A DNA stretch of 47,905 bases from an uncultured Senegalimassilia sp. (GTDB lineage: Bacteria; Actinomycetota; Coriobacteriia; Coriobacteriales; Eggerthellaceae): the NCBI GenBank assembly GCA_934661765.1, contig CAKUJT010000009.1, forward strand, positions 1-47,905, given 5' to 3'. Within the stretch, counting starts at the first letter, position 1. The number at the start of each line of letters is the position of its first letter. The notes under the pieces are model-generated. The model had not been told where the DNA came from and made no database searches. It saw nothing but the letters and a program-made list of their open reading frames with translations. Made by a program: the position numbers and the translations under genes. This document shows, piece by piece, positions 34,356 to 43,368 of this stretch.

Positions 34356-36527
34356 GTGGCCGACAACATGCAGGATAACCTCAAAGAAACCGCGTCCGAC
34401 CAGGCAAACGACCCGGTCTTCCAGCAAGAGCAGGACCACCTGTCCGACACATACGCCAAGCTTGAGGCTATAGCGAAAAACCTGTCGGAGAAGATGGAGC
34501 GACGCCGCTGGCAGGCAGCCAAGGACAAGGACGACATGCAAGGCGAGGTCAAGCACAACTTCGCCAGCGACGGCGAGGCCCAGGAGACCTACGTCGACTA
34601 CGCCGTGCTCAACAACCTCATCCGCGACTACAACCTTGAGCAGGACGCCGACAGCGAGCGCCTTGCCGCAGCCGCGAAACTGCTCGAGCAGCCATACTTC
34701 GCCAAGATCAGCCTGGAGATGCGCCCCGGCGCCCCGGCGAAGGACATCTACATCGGCCTTGCCGGCGTTGCCGACGAGAACTACCGCCGCATGGTGGTCG
34801 ACTGGCGCAGCCCCGTGGCCGAGGTGTACTACAACCAGGAAAACGGCGCCACCTCCTACGAGACGAACGGCCGCACCATCAAAGTCAACCTGCTCAACCG
34901 CCGTCAGTTCGACATCGAGGGCAAGACGCTTCGCGCGTATTTCGACTCCGACGTGGCCATCGAGGACTCGCTGCTGCTGCAATCCCTTTCCGCACAGCGC
35001 TCCGAGCACATGAAGGCCATCACCGCCACCATCCAAAAAGAGCAGAACCTCATCATCCGCCACGAGGATGTGCCGGCACTGCTGGTCGCCGGCATCGCGG
35101 GCAGCGGCAAGACCAGCGTGCTGCTGCAGCGTATCGCGTACCTGTTCTACCGCAACCGCGGATCGCTTGACCCGCGCCAGGTGTTCTTGATCAGCCCTAA
35201 CCCCGTGTTCGCGAAGTACATCGAGAACGTGCTGCCCGACCTGGGCGAACGCAACCCGGAAACCATCACCTACCACGACCTGTGCGCACGCCTGCTGCCC
35301 TCCGGCCGCAATCCGCAGGACAAGGAAAGCCCGCTTGAGCTGCTGTGGAAGATCGACCGTGCGGTCGAGGGCCTTCGCTTCGAACTTGCCGACCTGCGCG
35401 ATATCAAGTTCTACGGCGTGCGCCTGGTATCGGCCGGCGCCATCATGCAGCTCATGCAGAAGTACCCGAACGTGCCGGCCGGCCCGCACCTGGTCACATT
35501 GGTGCGCGAGGAGCTGTTCACCCGCCTTGACGCGCGCCTGAAGCAGATGGCGGCAACCGAAGCGGTGCAGGACGAGCTGCTGTGCCTGTCGCTTGACGAG
35601 CAGGTGCGCCTGTTCAACGCGCCCTACGACCCGCAAACCGAACAGGAGGCTCGCGACTGCGCGCTCACCTACCTGCAGGAGCGCTTCGCAGGGGCGGTGC
35701 TTGCCATCGAGCGCGACGAGTGGCTGCGCATCGACCGCATCGGCATGCGCCTGCTCGGCGTGGAAAACCTGCCCGTCAGCGCATGGCTGTACCTGAACAT
35801 GGCCGTCACCGGCCTGGGCAACCCCGATGCGCGCTACGTCATGATCGACGAGGTGCAGGACTACACGCCCGACCAGCTTGCCGTCATGGCGCGCTTCTTC
35901 CGCCGCGCGCACTTCATGCTGCTCGGCGACCCTCATCAGGCCATCCGCCCGGAAACGGCATCCTACGAGCAGATCCGCGAGGTGTTCATGCGCCTGCGCG
36001 GCTCCATCGAGGATTGCCAGCTGCTGACCAGCTACCGCTCCACGCCAGAGATCACGGCGCTGTTCGCAGGCCTTTTGCCCGAAAACGAGCGGATGCAGAT
36101 CTCGGCGGTGCAGCGCGCCGACGAGCCGCCCGCGCTTATCGCCTGCCCCACCGAGGAGGAATACGAGCAGACCCTTCGCCGCGTAATTCGCGAAGCATCC
36201 GGAAACGATGGGCTCACCGCCGTGGTGGTACCGTGGAAAAGCCAGCTCAAGCGCCTGCAGAAGTTGCTCGGCGAAGACACGCCGCAAATCATCGGCCAGG
36301 ATAGGCGCTTGCCGTCCTCCGGCGTGCTGGCGCTCACGCTGCCGTTGGCGAAGGGTTTGGAGTTCGACCACGTCATCATCCCCGACGCCGGCGCCGGCCT
36401 GTTCCCCGAGAACGACCACGTGGCGCAAAACCGCCTGTACACCACGATAAGCCGCGCAACCCGCACCATCACCATCCTGTCCTACGGCCCGCTCACCCCG
36501 CTGCTGGATTTTGCGAACCACGACTAG
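34356..36527 (+). CDS. helD: HelD-like UvrD/Rep-family helicase
   Basis: 723 aa. HelD proteins are ATP-driven motors that release stalled RNA polymerase from DNA. An N-terminal coiled coil (about 20-60) fits the secondary-channel arm; Walker A GIAGSGKTSVLL at 246; DEVQDYTPDQ at 498; GDPHQAI at 524; SYRSTPEI; and a C-terminal LPLAKGLEFDHVIIPDA plus TTISRATRTI. GTG start at 34356 with AAGGGTGG upstream; ATG 34368 is possible. Followed after 19 bp by an ABC exporter in the same direction. HelD can protect RNA polymerase from rifamycins in some Actinobacteria; whether this one does is unknown. Confidence 0.85.
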   Translation: MADNMQDNLKETASDQANDPVFQQEQDHLSDTYAKLEAIAKNLSEKMERRRWQAAKDKDDMQGEVKHNFASDGEAQETYVDYAVLNNLIRDYNLEQDADSERLAAAAKLLEQPYFAKISLEMRPGAPAKDIYIGLAGVADENYRRMVVDWRSPVAEVYYNQENGATSYETNGRTIKVNLLNRRQFDIEGKTLRAYFDSDVAIEDSLLLQSLSAQRSEHMKAITATIQKEQNLIIRHEDVPALLVAGIAGSGKTSVLLQRIAYLFYRNRGSLDPRQVFLISPNPVFAKYIENVLPDLGERNPETITYHDLCARLLPSGRNPQDKESPLELLWKIDRAVEGLRFELADLRDIKFYGVRLVSAGAIMQLMQKYPNVPAGPHLVTLVREELFTRLDARLKQMAATEAVQDELLCLSLDEQVRLFNAPYDPQTEQEARDCALTYLQERFAGAVLAIERDEWLRIDRIGMRLLGVENLPVSAWLYLNMAVTGLGNPDARYVMIDEVQDYTPDQLAVMARFFRRAHFMLLGDPHQAIRPETASYEQIREVFMRLRGSIEDCQLLTSYRSTPEITALFAGLLPENERMQISAVQRADEPPALIACPTEEEYEQTLRRVIREASGNDGLTAVVVPWKSQLKRLQKLLGEDTPQIIGQDRRLPSSGVLALTLPLAKGLEFDHVIIPDAGAGLFPENDHVAQNRLYTTISRATRTITILSYGPLTPLLDFANHD

Positions 36528-36546
36528 ACGCACCCGAAGGAACCTC

Positions 36547-38331
36547 ATGACAACGAAGCGATCGACCACCACCCGCCGCACCTTGCACTACTACTGGCAG
36601 GTAACCCGCAAACACTTCGGCCTGTTCGCGGCCCTTATGGCGTCGACGTTCCTGTTCGTTGCCTTGCTATCGTACGGCAATCCGTACGTGATGAGCCTGG
36701 TAGTCGATCGCGTAAGCGCCGGAAGCGTAGAGTCCGACCAGGTGTTTGCGGTGTATGGCCCCTACATCGTGGCGCTCATCGCCATCAACGTGCTCGGGCA
36801 GGCCGCCAGCAAGCTGCAGGATTACACCATGTACAAGCTTGAGATCGCGGCAGCGTACGACCTTGCCACCATGAGCTTCGATGCGCTGTGCAACCAGTCT
36901 ATGAGCTTCCATTCGAACCGATTCGGCGGCACGCTCGTAAGCCAAACGAGCAAGTTCATGAGCGCCTACCAGCTGCTGCTCGAAACCATCACGTTCCCGT
37001 TTCTGCCGGTCATCTGCTCGGTGATATTCACGTGCGCAATTCTTGCACCCCGCGTGCCGGTATACGTGGCCATCCTCATGGCCTTGCTGGTCATATACGC
37101 TTGCGTGTCCTACTACATGTACAAGCGCATCCTTTCGCTCAACGAGAAGGCCGCAAGCGCGCAAAACCAGCTGTCCGGCGAGCTGTCCGATTCGGTGGCC
37201 AACATCCTTGCGGTGAAGACCTCGGGGCGCGAGGACTATGAGCGCGCGCTGTTCGACCAGGCCAACCGCCAGGTGGTGGAACGCGACAGCAAGCGCATGT
37301 GGGCTAGTTTGGCCCGCGGCATCATCACCGCGTGCATCACCGTGGTCATCATGAGCGTGGTGGCCGTGTTCATAGCCGGCGGCAACGCCTGGTACGGCAT
37401 CAGCGCCGGCACCTTAGTGATGATGTTCACCTACACCTACACCGTCACGAACCAGTTCAACTTCATCAACAATGGCCTGCAGCGCTTCAACCGGGCGTTC
37501 GGCGATGCCAGCGGCATGACGCAAACCCTTGACGAGCCCCGTCTGGTGGCCGATTTGCCCGGTGCACCGGATATGATTGTCCGAAAGGGCGCCATCGATT
37601 TCGAGGGAATCGGCTTCCACTACACCGACGGCAACGCGAAAACCACGGTGTTCAAGGGGTTCAACCTGCATATCCCCGCAGGTCAACGAGTTGGCTTGGT
37701 GGGCTTGAGCGGTGCCGGCAAAACCACGCTCACCAAGCTGTTGCTGCGCTTGTCCGACATCCAGGACGGCCGCATCCTCATCGACGGGCAGAACATCGCC
37801 GAATGCACGCAGCAGAGCCTTCGCCGTTCCATCGCCTACGTGCCCCAAGAGGCGCTGCTGTTCCATCGCAGCATCGCGGAAAACATCGCCTACGGCCGCC
37901 CCGACGCCACCATGGAGCAGATTCGCGAGGCCGCAGCGCAAGCCAACGCGTTGGACTTCATCGAGAACCTGCCCGAAGGGTTCGACACCATCACAGGCGA
38001 GCGCGGCGTGAAGCTCTCCGGCGGGCAGCGCCAACGCGTCGCCATCGCGCGTGCGCTGCTGGCCGACTGCCCGGTGCTCGTGCTTGACGAGGCAACAAGC
38101 GCGCTTGACTCCGAAAGCGAGGCCCTTGTGCAGGACGCCCTGTCAACGCTCATGCGCGGACGCACCTGCATCGTGGTGGCACATCGCCTTTCCACCGTGG
38201 CCAGCCTTGACAGGATCGTGGTCCTCGACCACGGCACAATCACGGAAGACGGCCCGCACGCCGACCTGGTAGCCGCCAACGGCGAATACGCAAACCTCTG
38301 GAACCGCCAGACCGGCGCCTACCTGAAGTAA
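36547..38331 (+). CDS. ABC exporter, fused membrane and ATPase domains
   Basis: 594 aa half-transporter. Six helices at about 25-290, then an ATPase domain with Walker A GLSGAGKTTLTKLLLRL (386), Q-loop YVPQEALLF, signature LSGGQRQRVAIARALL (490), Walker B VLVLDEATSALD and switch VAHRLST. It starts at ATG 36547 with GAAGG upstream; longer in-frame versions overlap helD. It may homodimerise, as no partner is beside it. Substrate unknown; multidrug or lipid exporters share this layout. Confidence 0.9.
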   Translation: MTTKRSTTTRRTLHYYWQVTRKHFGLFAALMASTFLFVALLSYGNPYVMSLVVDRVSAGSVESDQVFAVYGPYIVALIAINVLGQAASKLQDYTMYKLEIAAAYDLATMSFDALCNQSMSFHSNRFGGTLVSQTSKFMSAYQLLLETITFPFLPVICSVIFTCAILAPRVPVYVAILMALLVIYACVSYYMYKRILSLNEKAASAQNQLSGELSDSVANILAVKTSGREDYERALFDQANRQVVERDSKRMWASLARGIITACITVVIMSVVAVFIAGGNAWYGISAGTLVMMFTYTYTVTNQFNFINNGLQRFNRAFGDASGMTQTLDEPRLVADLPGAPDMIVRKGAIDFEGIGFHYTDGNAKTTVFKGFNLHIPAGQRVGLVGLSGAGKTTLTKLLLRLSDIQDGRILIDGQNIAECTQQSLRRSIAYVPQEALLFHRSIAENIAYGRPDATMEQIREAAAQANALDFIENLPEGFDTITGERGVKLSGGQRQRVAIARALLADCPVLVLDEATSALDSESEALVQDALSTLMRGRTCIVVAHRLSTVASLDRIVVLDHGTITEDGPHADLVAANGEYANLWNRQTGAYLK

Positions 38332-38341
38332 CACCACCCCA

Positions 38342-38577
38342 GACACTTCGGGGACGTAGCATTATCTGTCCGACTTTTCACGCGCTATACGAAGGGCGGT
38401 ATCGCCGTGCAACCTATGAGCAGGTTGCACGGCGATACCGCCCAATACGAACCTATCAGAAAGCCCCATCGAATCGGGCACGAAATGCTGCGCCCCTTGT
38501 GCGTCAGCTTCCTGTCCGAAACAAACTCCCGGTGGACCGAGCAAACCGGACACTTAAGCCTACGTCCCCAAAGTGTC
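38342..38577. mobile_element. MITE-like non-coding element with terminal inverted repeats
   Basis: The 31-bp ends (38342-38372 and 38547-38577) are inverted copies matching at 26 of 31 positions; both begin GACACTT.GGGGACGTAG and end GTCCG. The 236-bp interior encodes no transposase and contains a 22-bp perfect hairpin. It fills the gap between convergent genes. No clear target-site duplication is seen, so mobility is inferred. Confidence 0.55.
38394..38443. terminator. 22-bp perfect hairpin
   Basis: Perfect 22-bp arms at 38394-38415 and 38422-38443 around ATGAGC, starting GGGCGGTATCGCC. It lies between convergent genes, so may stop transcription from both sides, but it has no U run. Part of the MITE-like element. 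Confidence 0.6.
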
Positions 38578-38591
38578 AGGAAACGTTTGGG

Positions 38592-39692
38592 TTAGCGGTT
38601 CTCGATGCTGCCGATGTTTTTGAGCTCGATTTGGATGAGGCCGTTCGGCGCGCTTTTGAACTCGATGAGCTCGGTGTTATGGCTGTATTCGGCGGGGAAC
38701 GTCAGCACAATGCCCGTGTCGGTGACGATCTTATGGTTGCGGCTGACGCGTTTCGCCACATCGCGCTCCATGTGCACACGATCGCCGAGTTGCTCGTCAG
38801 CGGCCGCCTGCTCAAAACGGCGGCGCGGACCTTCATCGTCGAACACCTCGTCCACAAACTCGTCGAACGGCACCTCATCGGAATCATCGGCGTTCTCGGC
38901 CAGATACGCCTTGGCGCGGCCCATGGCAACAGCGGAGTTCACCCCAAACTCCTCGGCCACTTCTTCCACCAAGCCCATGGTGGTATCGAACAGTTCCTTG
39001 CTGGAAGCCTCGTTGGAGCACTGCAGCAAGCCGTCGGGGATGAGCCAACGCTCCTCGCCGGCGATCTCACGAGGCTTATCGACGAACTGCACCGCCATGG
39101 TGCGGGCATTCACCAGCGCAAACGATGCAATCTTCTGCGAAGGGTTCGGCAAAATGGCGTGATGACGCTCGATGTTGTTGCGAGTGGCGCCATCTTCGCC
39201 GCGCCCAACCTCATGCATGAAGGCGGGCTTGCTCTCAAGCAGCAGCAAGCCGAAGTAATGCTCGCTGCGCGAATGGTAAGCGGCAGCCTCCGCGGCTGCG
39301 GTTGCCGCGGCGATCTCCTCCTCGGTGGCATCATCGGCCAACGGGGGCATGGCGGGCGGCTTCTCCTGGTCCTCGAAGTCAACCACCAGCAGATCGCAGG
39401 AAGTGGGGTTCTCCATACGCCCAAGCTCCTCGGACATGAACTGTGCCACCTGCACGGAAAGGTCCACGAAGTCACGCTCGCCCTTGAAATACGCGCTCAA
39501 CTCCGACGCAAAACCGCTGTCAGGGAAGAACTCCCCACGACGATTATCCATGCCGCCCAACGCATGCCGGGCAATGCGCATGACGTAGGATTTAACGTTC
39601 TTGTTCGTCAAATCCAGCTCGTCTTCGGAAAACACGTTCACGCACGACACGAAATCGAACACGTGCAGCACCGCGTGGTTGATCTTGAACAT
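38592..39692 (-). CDS. 37-kDa nucleoid-associated protein (NA37/YejK family)
   Basis: 366 aa, beginning MFKINHAVLHVFDF as in YejK-like proteins; ATG 39692 has GGGGAGAGG upstream. Homologues bind the nucleoid but their function is not well established. Conserved parts include KNVKSYVMRIARHALG, YFGLLLLESKPAFMHEV, HHAILPNPSQKIASFALVN and a C-terminal PNGLIQIELKNIG. An Ala/Glu-rich insert sits near residue 125. It is monocistronic. Confidence 0.85.
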   Translation of the reverse strand: MFKINHAVLHVFDFVSCVNVFSEDELDLTNKNVKSYVMRIARHALGGMDNRRGEFFPDSGFASELSAYFKGERDFVDLSVQVAQFMSEELGRMENPTSCDLLVVDFEDQEKPPAMPPLADDATEEEIAAATAAAEAAAYHSRSEHYFGLLLLESKPAFMHEVGRGEDGATRNNIERHHAILPNPSQKIASFALVNARTMAVQFVDKPREIAGEERWLIPDGLLQCSNEASSKELFDTTMGLVEEVAEEFGVNSAVAMGRAKAYLAENADDSDEVPFDEFVDEVFDDEGPRRRFEQAAADEQLGDRVHMERDVAKRVSRNHKIVTDTGIVLTFPAEYSHNTELIEFKSAPNGLIQIELKNIGSIENR

Positions 39693-39823
39693 CCAGCCTC
39701 TCCCCTGCCTACTTCGAACCTTCACCTCAGAACGCCCTAGCGACATCCAACCTTGCGAACGCAAGGGTGGCGATCCGCCTTACAAACGCACGCCTTTTGC
39801 CCGCCTTCGAAACGGGCGCAACG

Positions 39824-40747
39824 CTATTCTTCGTCCTCGAAACCCCACATGCGCACCTCGGGGTGCATGCACACGCCTTCCATCTCGTACACGCGGCGCT
39901 GCACCTCGGCGATCAGGTCGCGGACATCGCACGCCGTCGCGCCACCGGCGTTCACCACGAACCCCGTATGCTTTTCGGAAACCTGCGCGCCGCCGACGCG
40001 GAAACCGCGCAATCCGGCATCCTGGATCAGCTTGCCGGCGAAATAGCCAGCGGGACGCTTGAAGGTGCTGCCGGCGCTCGGCATTTCCAGGGGCTGCTTC
40101 TCAGCACGGCGCTGGGCCAGGTCGTCCATGCGCGCACGAATCGCAACAGGCGAATCGGGACGCAGCTGCAAGGTTGCCGAGAGCACGGCCCAGCCGGCAT
40201 CGCCCATCATGGAATGGCGATATCCCCAGCACGCCTGCCAAGCATGCAGCTCGACGATGCTCCCCTGCGGCGTTGCGCACACGAGCGAACAGCACACGTC
40301 TCGGAACTCGCCGCCATAGGCGCCGGCGTTCATGATAGCGGCGCCGCCGATAGTACCCGGGATTCCGCTGGCGAACTCATAGCCGGCCAAGCCGGCAGCG
40401 TATGCGGCCTCCGCCACCTGGGCGTTCGACGCACCGGCCTGCACCGTCATGCGGGAACCCTCAACAACGATGTCCGAAAAGCGCTCGGCGAAGCGGACGA
40501 TCACCTCAGGCAAGCCCGCATCGGCAACGAGCAAGTCGCTGCCCAGGCCCAGCAAGCGCACAGGCTGGCCAGCGCCATGGCATGCGGCAAGAACATCAGC
40601 CGCCTCCTGAACGCTGGCCGGCTCGACCACCACGGCAGCAGGGCCGCCGATCTGAAACGTGGTCAGCCCGCTCATGGGCACATCCCTGCGCACCGCCTGC
40701 ATCCCGACGATTTCCCGCAACGTCTCCAACAACGTCTCGTTCACCAT
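39824..40747 (-). CDS. murB: UDP-N-acetylenolpyruvoylglucosamine reductase
   Basis: 307 aa FAD enzyme that makes UDP-MurNAc for peptidoglycan with NADPH. TTFQIGGPAAVVVEP, LGLGSDLLVAD, GIPGTIGGAAIMNAGAYGGE, catalytic Ser in PSAGSTFKRP, KLIQDAGLRGFRVGGAQVSEKHTGFVVN, and Glu in HPEVRMWG are all present. AAGGAG lies 11 nt before ATG 40747; an in-frame GTG at 40756 overlaps the stop of the upstream LuxR-type gene and is only 2 nt from AAGGAG. Co-transcribed with that regulator. Confidence 0.94.
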   Translation of the reverse strand: MVNETLLETLREIVGMQAVRRDVPMSGLTTFQIGGPAAVVVEPASVQEAADVLAACHGAGQPVRLLGLGSDLLVADAGLPEVIVRFAERFSDIVVEGSRMTVQAGASNAQVAEAAYAAGLAGYEFASGIPGTIGGAAIMNAGAYGGEFRDVCCSLVCATPQGSIVELHAWQACWGYRHSMMGDAGWAVLSATLQLRPDSPVAIRARMDDLAQRRAEKQPLEMPSAGSTFKRPAGYFAGKLIQDAGLRGFRVGGAQVSEKHTGFVVNAGGATACDVRDLIAEVQRRVYEMEGVCMHPEVRMWGFEDEE

Positions 40748-40752
40748 ATGGA

Positions 40753-42273
40753 TCACGACTCCTTACCGGATAGCAATGCCTGGGATTCGCGTTCGCCCAG
40801 GTCGATCAACTCTTGTCGGCTATGTACGCCGCATTTCCCGTAGATACGGCGCAAATGCGTATCAACGGTGCTTTTTGCGATGAACAGCTCCGCAGCCATG
40901 CGCTCGCCCGTACGACCCCGAAGCGCCAACGGCAAGATCTCGGATTCGCGCTTGGAAAGCTTGAACTTGGATGCCATGACACGGCACGCATCCTCGAACC
41001 GATCGGCCTGCTTGGCGATGCGGGACAGTGCCAAAAAATCCCCCTCGGTGAAAAGGAACAGGTACGCGAACAACGTGGCGAAACCTGCGCAAGAGGCCAC
41101 GGCGAAGGGGATGTCGCCCGAAGGAGATGCGACCTGCAAAACGTTGCCGAGCGCTAAGCCCCCCGCTTCGCCAAGGTAGAGCGCGGCAAAACCCCTGGAG
41201 AAGGAAAGCGCGGCGTCCATGCCGGTCAGCTTCGCCATCAACACGAACAGCGAAACGAGCACGGCGGAAAGGCCCAGGTAGCCCGCAAGCACGATGGAAT
41301 CGCCTGGGACGCCGTAGGGCCCCAGGATGGGCATGAACAGGTACCCTGTCATCATAAGCAGCAACGCGAGACGATATACGCCCACCAAAAGCCTGCTCAC
41401 TTCGCCATCGGAGCCGCTACGGCGGGCAGTCACGCCCACAACCTGCAACGACCCGGCGCAGAACAGCGCCAGCAGCAGCAATGTCGCCGCAAACGTAGGC
41501 GTGGCGACGCTACCCGGATCCGAAGCATAGGTTTCCATGAGCCCGCCCGCCAAACCGAATACAACCGAGCCGCCCAGCACCTTACGCGAAATGCGATGCG
41601 TCTCAGCTCGTTGCTGTTTGGAAGCGAACAGCGTTGCGATAGTAAGAGCAGTTTTTCTCTGCGGGTCCGCGTTCTCCTCGATGCGCTCGCTCGACAGCAA
41701 CGGCTCGACGCCGACAAGCGCCCACGCACTGCCAAAGGGAAGCAAATTCGCCACCGCAGCAGCGAGCGGTGCCTGCGAGCAGACGACGGCGAGCAAGAAC
41801 GTAAAGACGGCGGCAACGGCGGTTGCAAGCAACACGCCGCGAGAGCTTTCCCCGTGCGATCGGGCACCGAGCGCCCTACCCCACGCCGCAAGCATGCAGG
41901 CGAAGGGAACGCCCACCAAAACCCCTTCCATAACCATGGATGCAAGGCCGTATTCGGCAGGGAGGGAAACGGAGGAACCGATGGCAAGCAACACCGCATA
42001 ACACCACATGAGCGATCGGTTCAGCAGCACATCCCGCACGCGCAGCGCAACGGCGCGCAGCACGATAAGGGTGACAGCCGCGGCAAGCAAGGTGATCAGC
42101 AAATCGATGCGTTCAAAAGTGAAGCCGCCAACAGTGAGCGCGCTGTTCCATCCCATGTAGAAGAGCGCGAACATGAACGCCTGATGGCACGCGTACCCGA
42201 GCAGCGTACGCACAAGAGTGGGATCGAAGCGCTTCTCAGGTGCGCCGGTATGATGGGTTGAAGAATTCTGCAT
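40753..42273 (-). CDS. Large membrane-bound LuxR-family regulator
   Basis: 506 aa. About twelve hydrophobic helices fill residues 20-430, followed by a LuxR helix-turn-helix (KLSKRESEILPLALRGRTGE, AAELFIAKSTVDTHLRRIYG). This is the long version of the membrane-LuxR design found in Eggerthellaceae. No signal-binding domain is recognised. The ATG at 42273 has no visible Shine-Dalgarno; GTG at 42297 is an alternative. Its stop lies 6 bp from the murB ATG, so regulator and murB are in one unit. Confidence 0.85.
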   Translation of the reverse strand: MQNSSTHHTGAPEKRFDPTLVRTLLGYACHQAFMFALFYMGWNSALTVGGFTFERIDLLITLLAAAVTLIVLRAVALRVRDVLLNRSLMWCYAVLLAIGSSVSLPAEYGLASMVMEGVLVGVPFACMLAAWGRALGARSHGESSRGVLLATAVAAVFTFLLAVVCSQAPLAAAVANLLPFGSAWALVGVEPLLSSERIEENADPQRKTALTIATLFASKQQRAETHRISRKVLGGSVVFGLAGGLMETYASDPGSVATPTFAATLLLLALFCAGSLQVVGVTARRSGSDGEVSRLLVGVYRLALLLMMTGYLFMPILGPYGVPGDSIVLAGYLGLSAVLVSLFVLMAKLTGMDAALSFSRGFAALYLGEAGGLALGNVLQVASPSGDIPFAVASCAGFATLFAYLFLFTEGDFLALSRIAKQADRFEDACRVMASKFKLSKRESEILPLALRGRTGERMAAELFIAKSTVDTHLRRIYGKCGVHSRQELIDLGERESQALLSGKES

Positions 42274-42572
42274 GTACCGAAGTGTACCAGCAAGCACCGT
42301 TCAGACCTCGGCTGCACGCAAGGGACCACAAGATTACCCGGGCGAATCAGAACCCCCGGGCATTCGCACCCCCCCCGGAGCCCATATCACCATCGCTTCT
42401 ACCCGACATAGGCGAAACCAAGGGCGCCATCGCCACGCGAACCCGTGAACCCGTTTCCACCAAAACGCAGCAAACCAAGGGACATAGCGAAACGCCCGTG
42501 CAAAACCTTGCGCGGGCGTTTCACTGTTTGCTGTATTTCCGGTAACGGAGGTTTTGAACCCCCAAGGAAATC
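42274..42572. other. Intergenic region between luxR-type gene and tatA
   Basis: Non-coding. Contains a GCGAAT...ATTCGC inverted pair near 42342-42367 and the tatA terminator. At 42547-42563 the minus strand resembles a tRNA T-arm (GGGGG-TTCAAAA-CCTCC) followed by seven acceptor-like bases, but no matching 5' half exists. No promoter could be fixed. Confidence 0.4.
42489..42522 (-). terminator. Terminator hairpin after tatA
   Basis: 13-bp stem (one G-T pair): GAAACGCCCGTGC with GCGCGGGCGTTTC, loop AAAACCTT. 51 bp beyond the tatA stop; weak T content follows. Confidence 0.65.
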
Positions 42573-42830
42573 CTATTCCTCGCTTGCGGCGGGAGCCTTC
42601 TTGGCGGCCTTCACGGCCTTCTTCTTCGGCTGCTCCTCGACCTCGACCTCGTCATCTTCGTCAAGGTCGATCTCGGGCTTGCCCTCATCGGAGGTCATGC
42701 CCTCACGCAGGCTTTTAACGGACTTGCCGATGGCGCTGCCGAGCTTGGGAAGGTTCTTCGGGCCGAAGATAAGCAGAACGACGACCAGGATGATAAGCAG
42801 CTCGGGAACGCCCATACCCAAAAACTTCAT
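42573..42830 (-). CDS. tatA: Twin-arginine translocase subunit TatA/TatE
   Basis: 85 aa. A single N-terminal helix (GVPELLIILVVVLLIF), the FGPKNLPKLG hinge, amphipathic helix, and an acidic then Lys/Ala-rich tail. Forms the Tat pore that exports folded proteins. ATG 42830 has AAGGAGGAG upstream. Formate dehydrogenase subunit FdnG, a known Tat substrate family, is encoded 3.4 kb away; no tatB or tatC is in the window. Confidence 0.93.
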   Translation of the reverse strand: MKFLGMGVPELLIILVVVLLIFGPKNLPKLGSAIGKSVKSLREGMTSDEGKPEIDLDEDDEVEVEEQPKKKAVKAAKKAPAASEE

Positions 42831-43368
42831 TGATGACTCCTCCTTTTTATGATGTCGCAAAGCGGAATCGAGAGTGTCCGCGTCGCTTGTATCGTGACAG
42901 GCGATCACACCCGTCAGCTCGTTTCAACGCAATCGATGATGCCTTCGTTGGAGGGATCCGTCTATCATGCAAACCCGTGATTTCGTACCTAAAGCACCCA
43001 AAACAACTGTCATGCAAATTGAGTATAGATAGCGTTTTACCTGATGAGAGGCTCTTGAAAGTCATGTTTATTCAGCTTGGGCCAAAATCGCCAACCCTCG
43101 TATCAAATAAAAGGATCCCTAACCGACACTCCCTAAACGAAGCCTAATAACGCGCGGCTGTTCCAAATCAGCAAGCAAATGCCCATATCCCTTGACGGGA
43201 AAGATACTTCGACTTCAGTTTTTGCCTGAATAGGAGTTAGAAAGACAGAGTTGCCGAAATCGAAATCAAGAACGGGAAAGTGCCTCGAACAGGTTTGCCC
43301 CAAAACGCAAAAAGACAGGGGACGAAACCCCTGCCTTCAAACGGATAACGGAAAATGCAGCCTGACAG
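42831..43368. other. 538-bp intergenic stretch, AT-richer than surroundings
   Basis: No open frame looks like a gene. Base composition from about 42950 to 43300 is visibly lower in GC than neighbouring genes. TCATGCAAA occurs twice (near 42965 and 43011), and ATAGATAG-type AT-rich text lies near 43023-43030. It may hold the tatA promoter or a small RNA; I could not identify either. Confidence 0.3.
43309..43335 (-). terminator. Intrinsic terminator after fdhE
   Basis: Minus strand CAGGGG-TTTCGT-CCCCTG followed by TCTTTTTG; the T run is at plus 43309-43313. Confidence 0.85.

Noticed and set aside
38342..38577. Complete insertion sequence
   Set aside because: No transposase frame of any size fits within the 236 bp, and no target duplication is visible.
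42540..42563. tRNA-like T-arm and acceptor 3' half on the minus strand
   Set aside because: No matching 5' acceptor, D-arm or anticodon arm lies upstream, and the space is tatA coding sequence. At most a tRNA 3' fragment, possibly chance.
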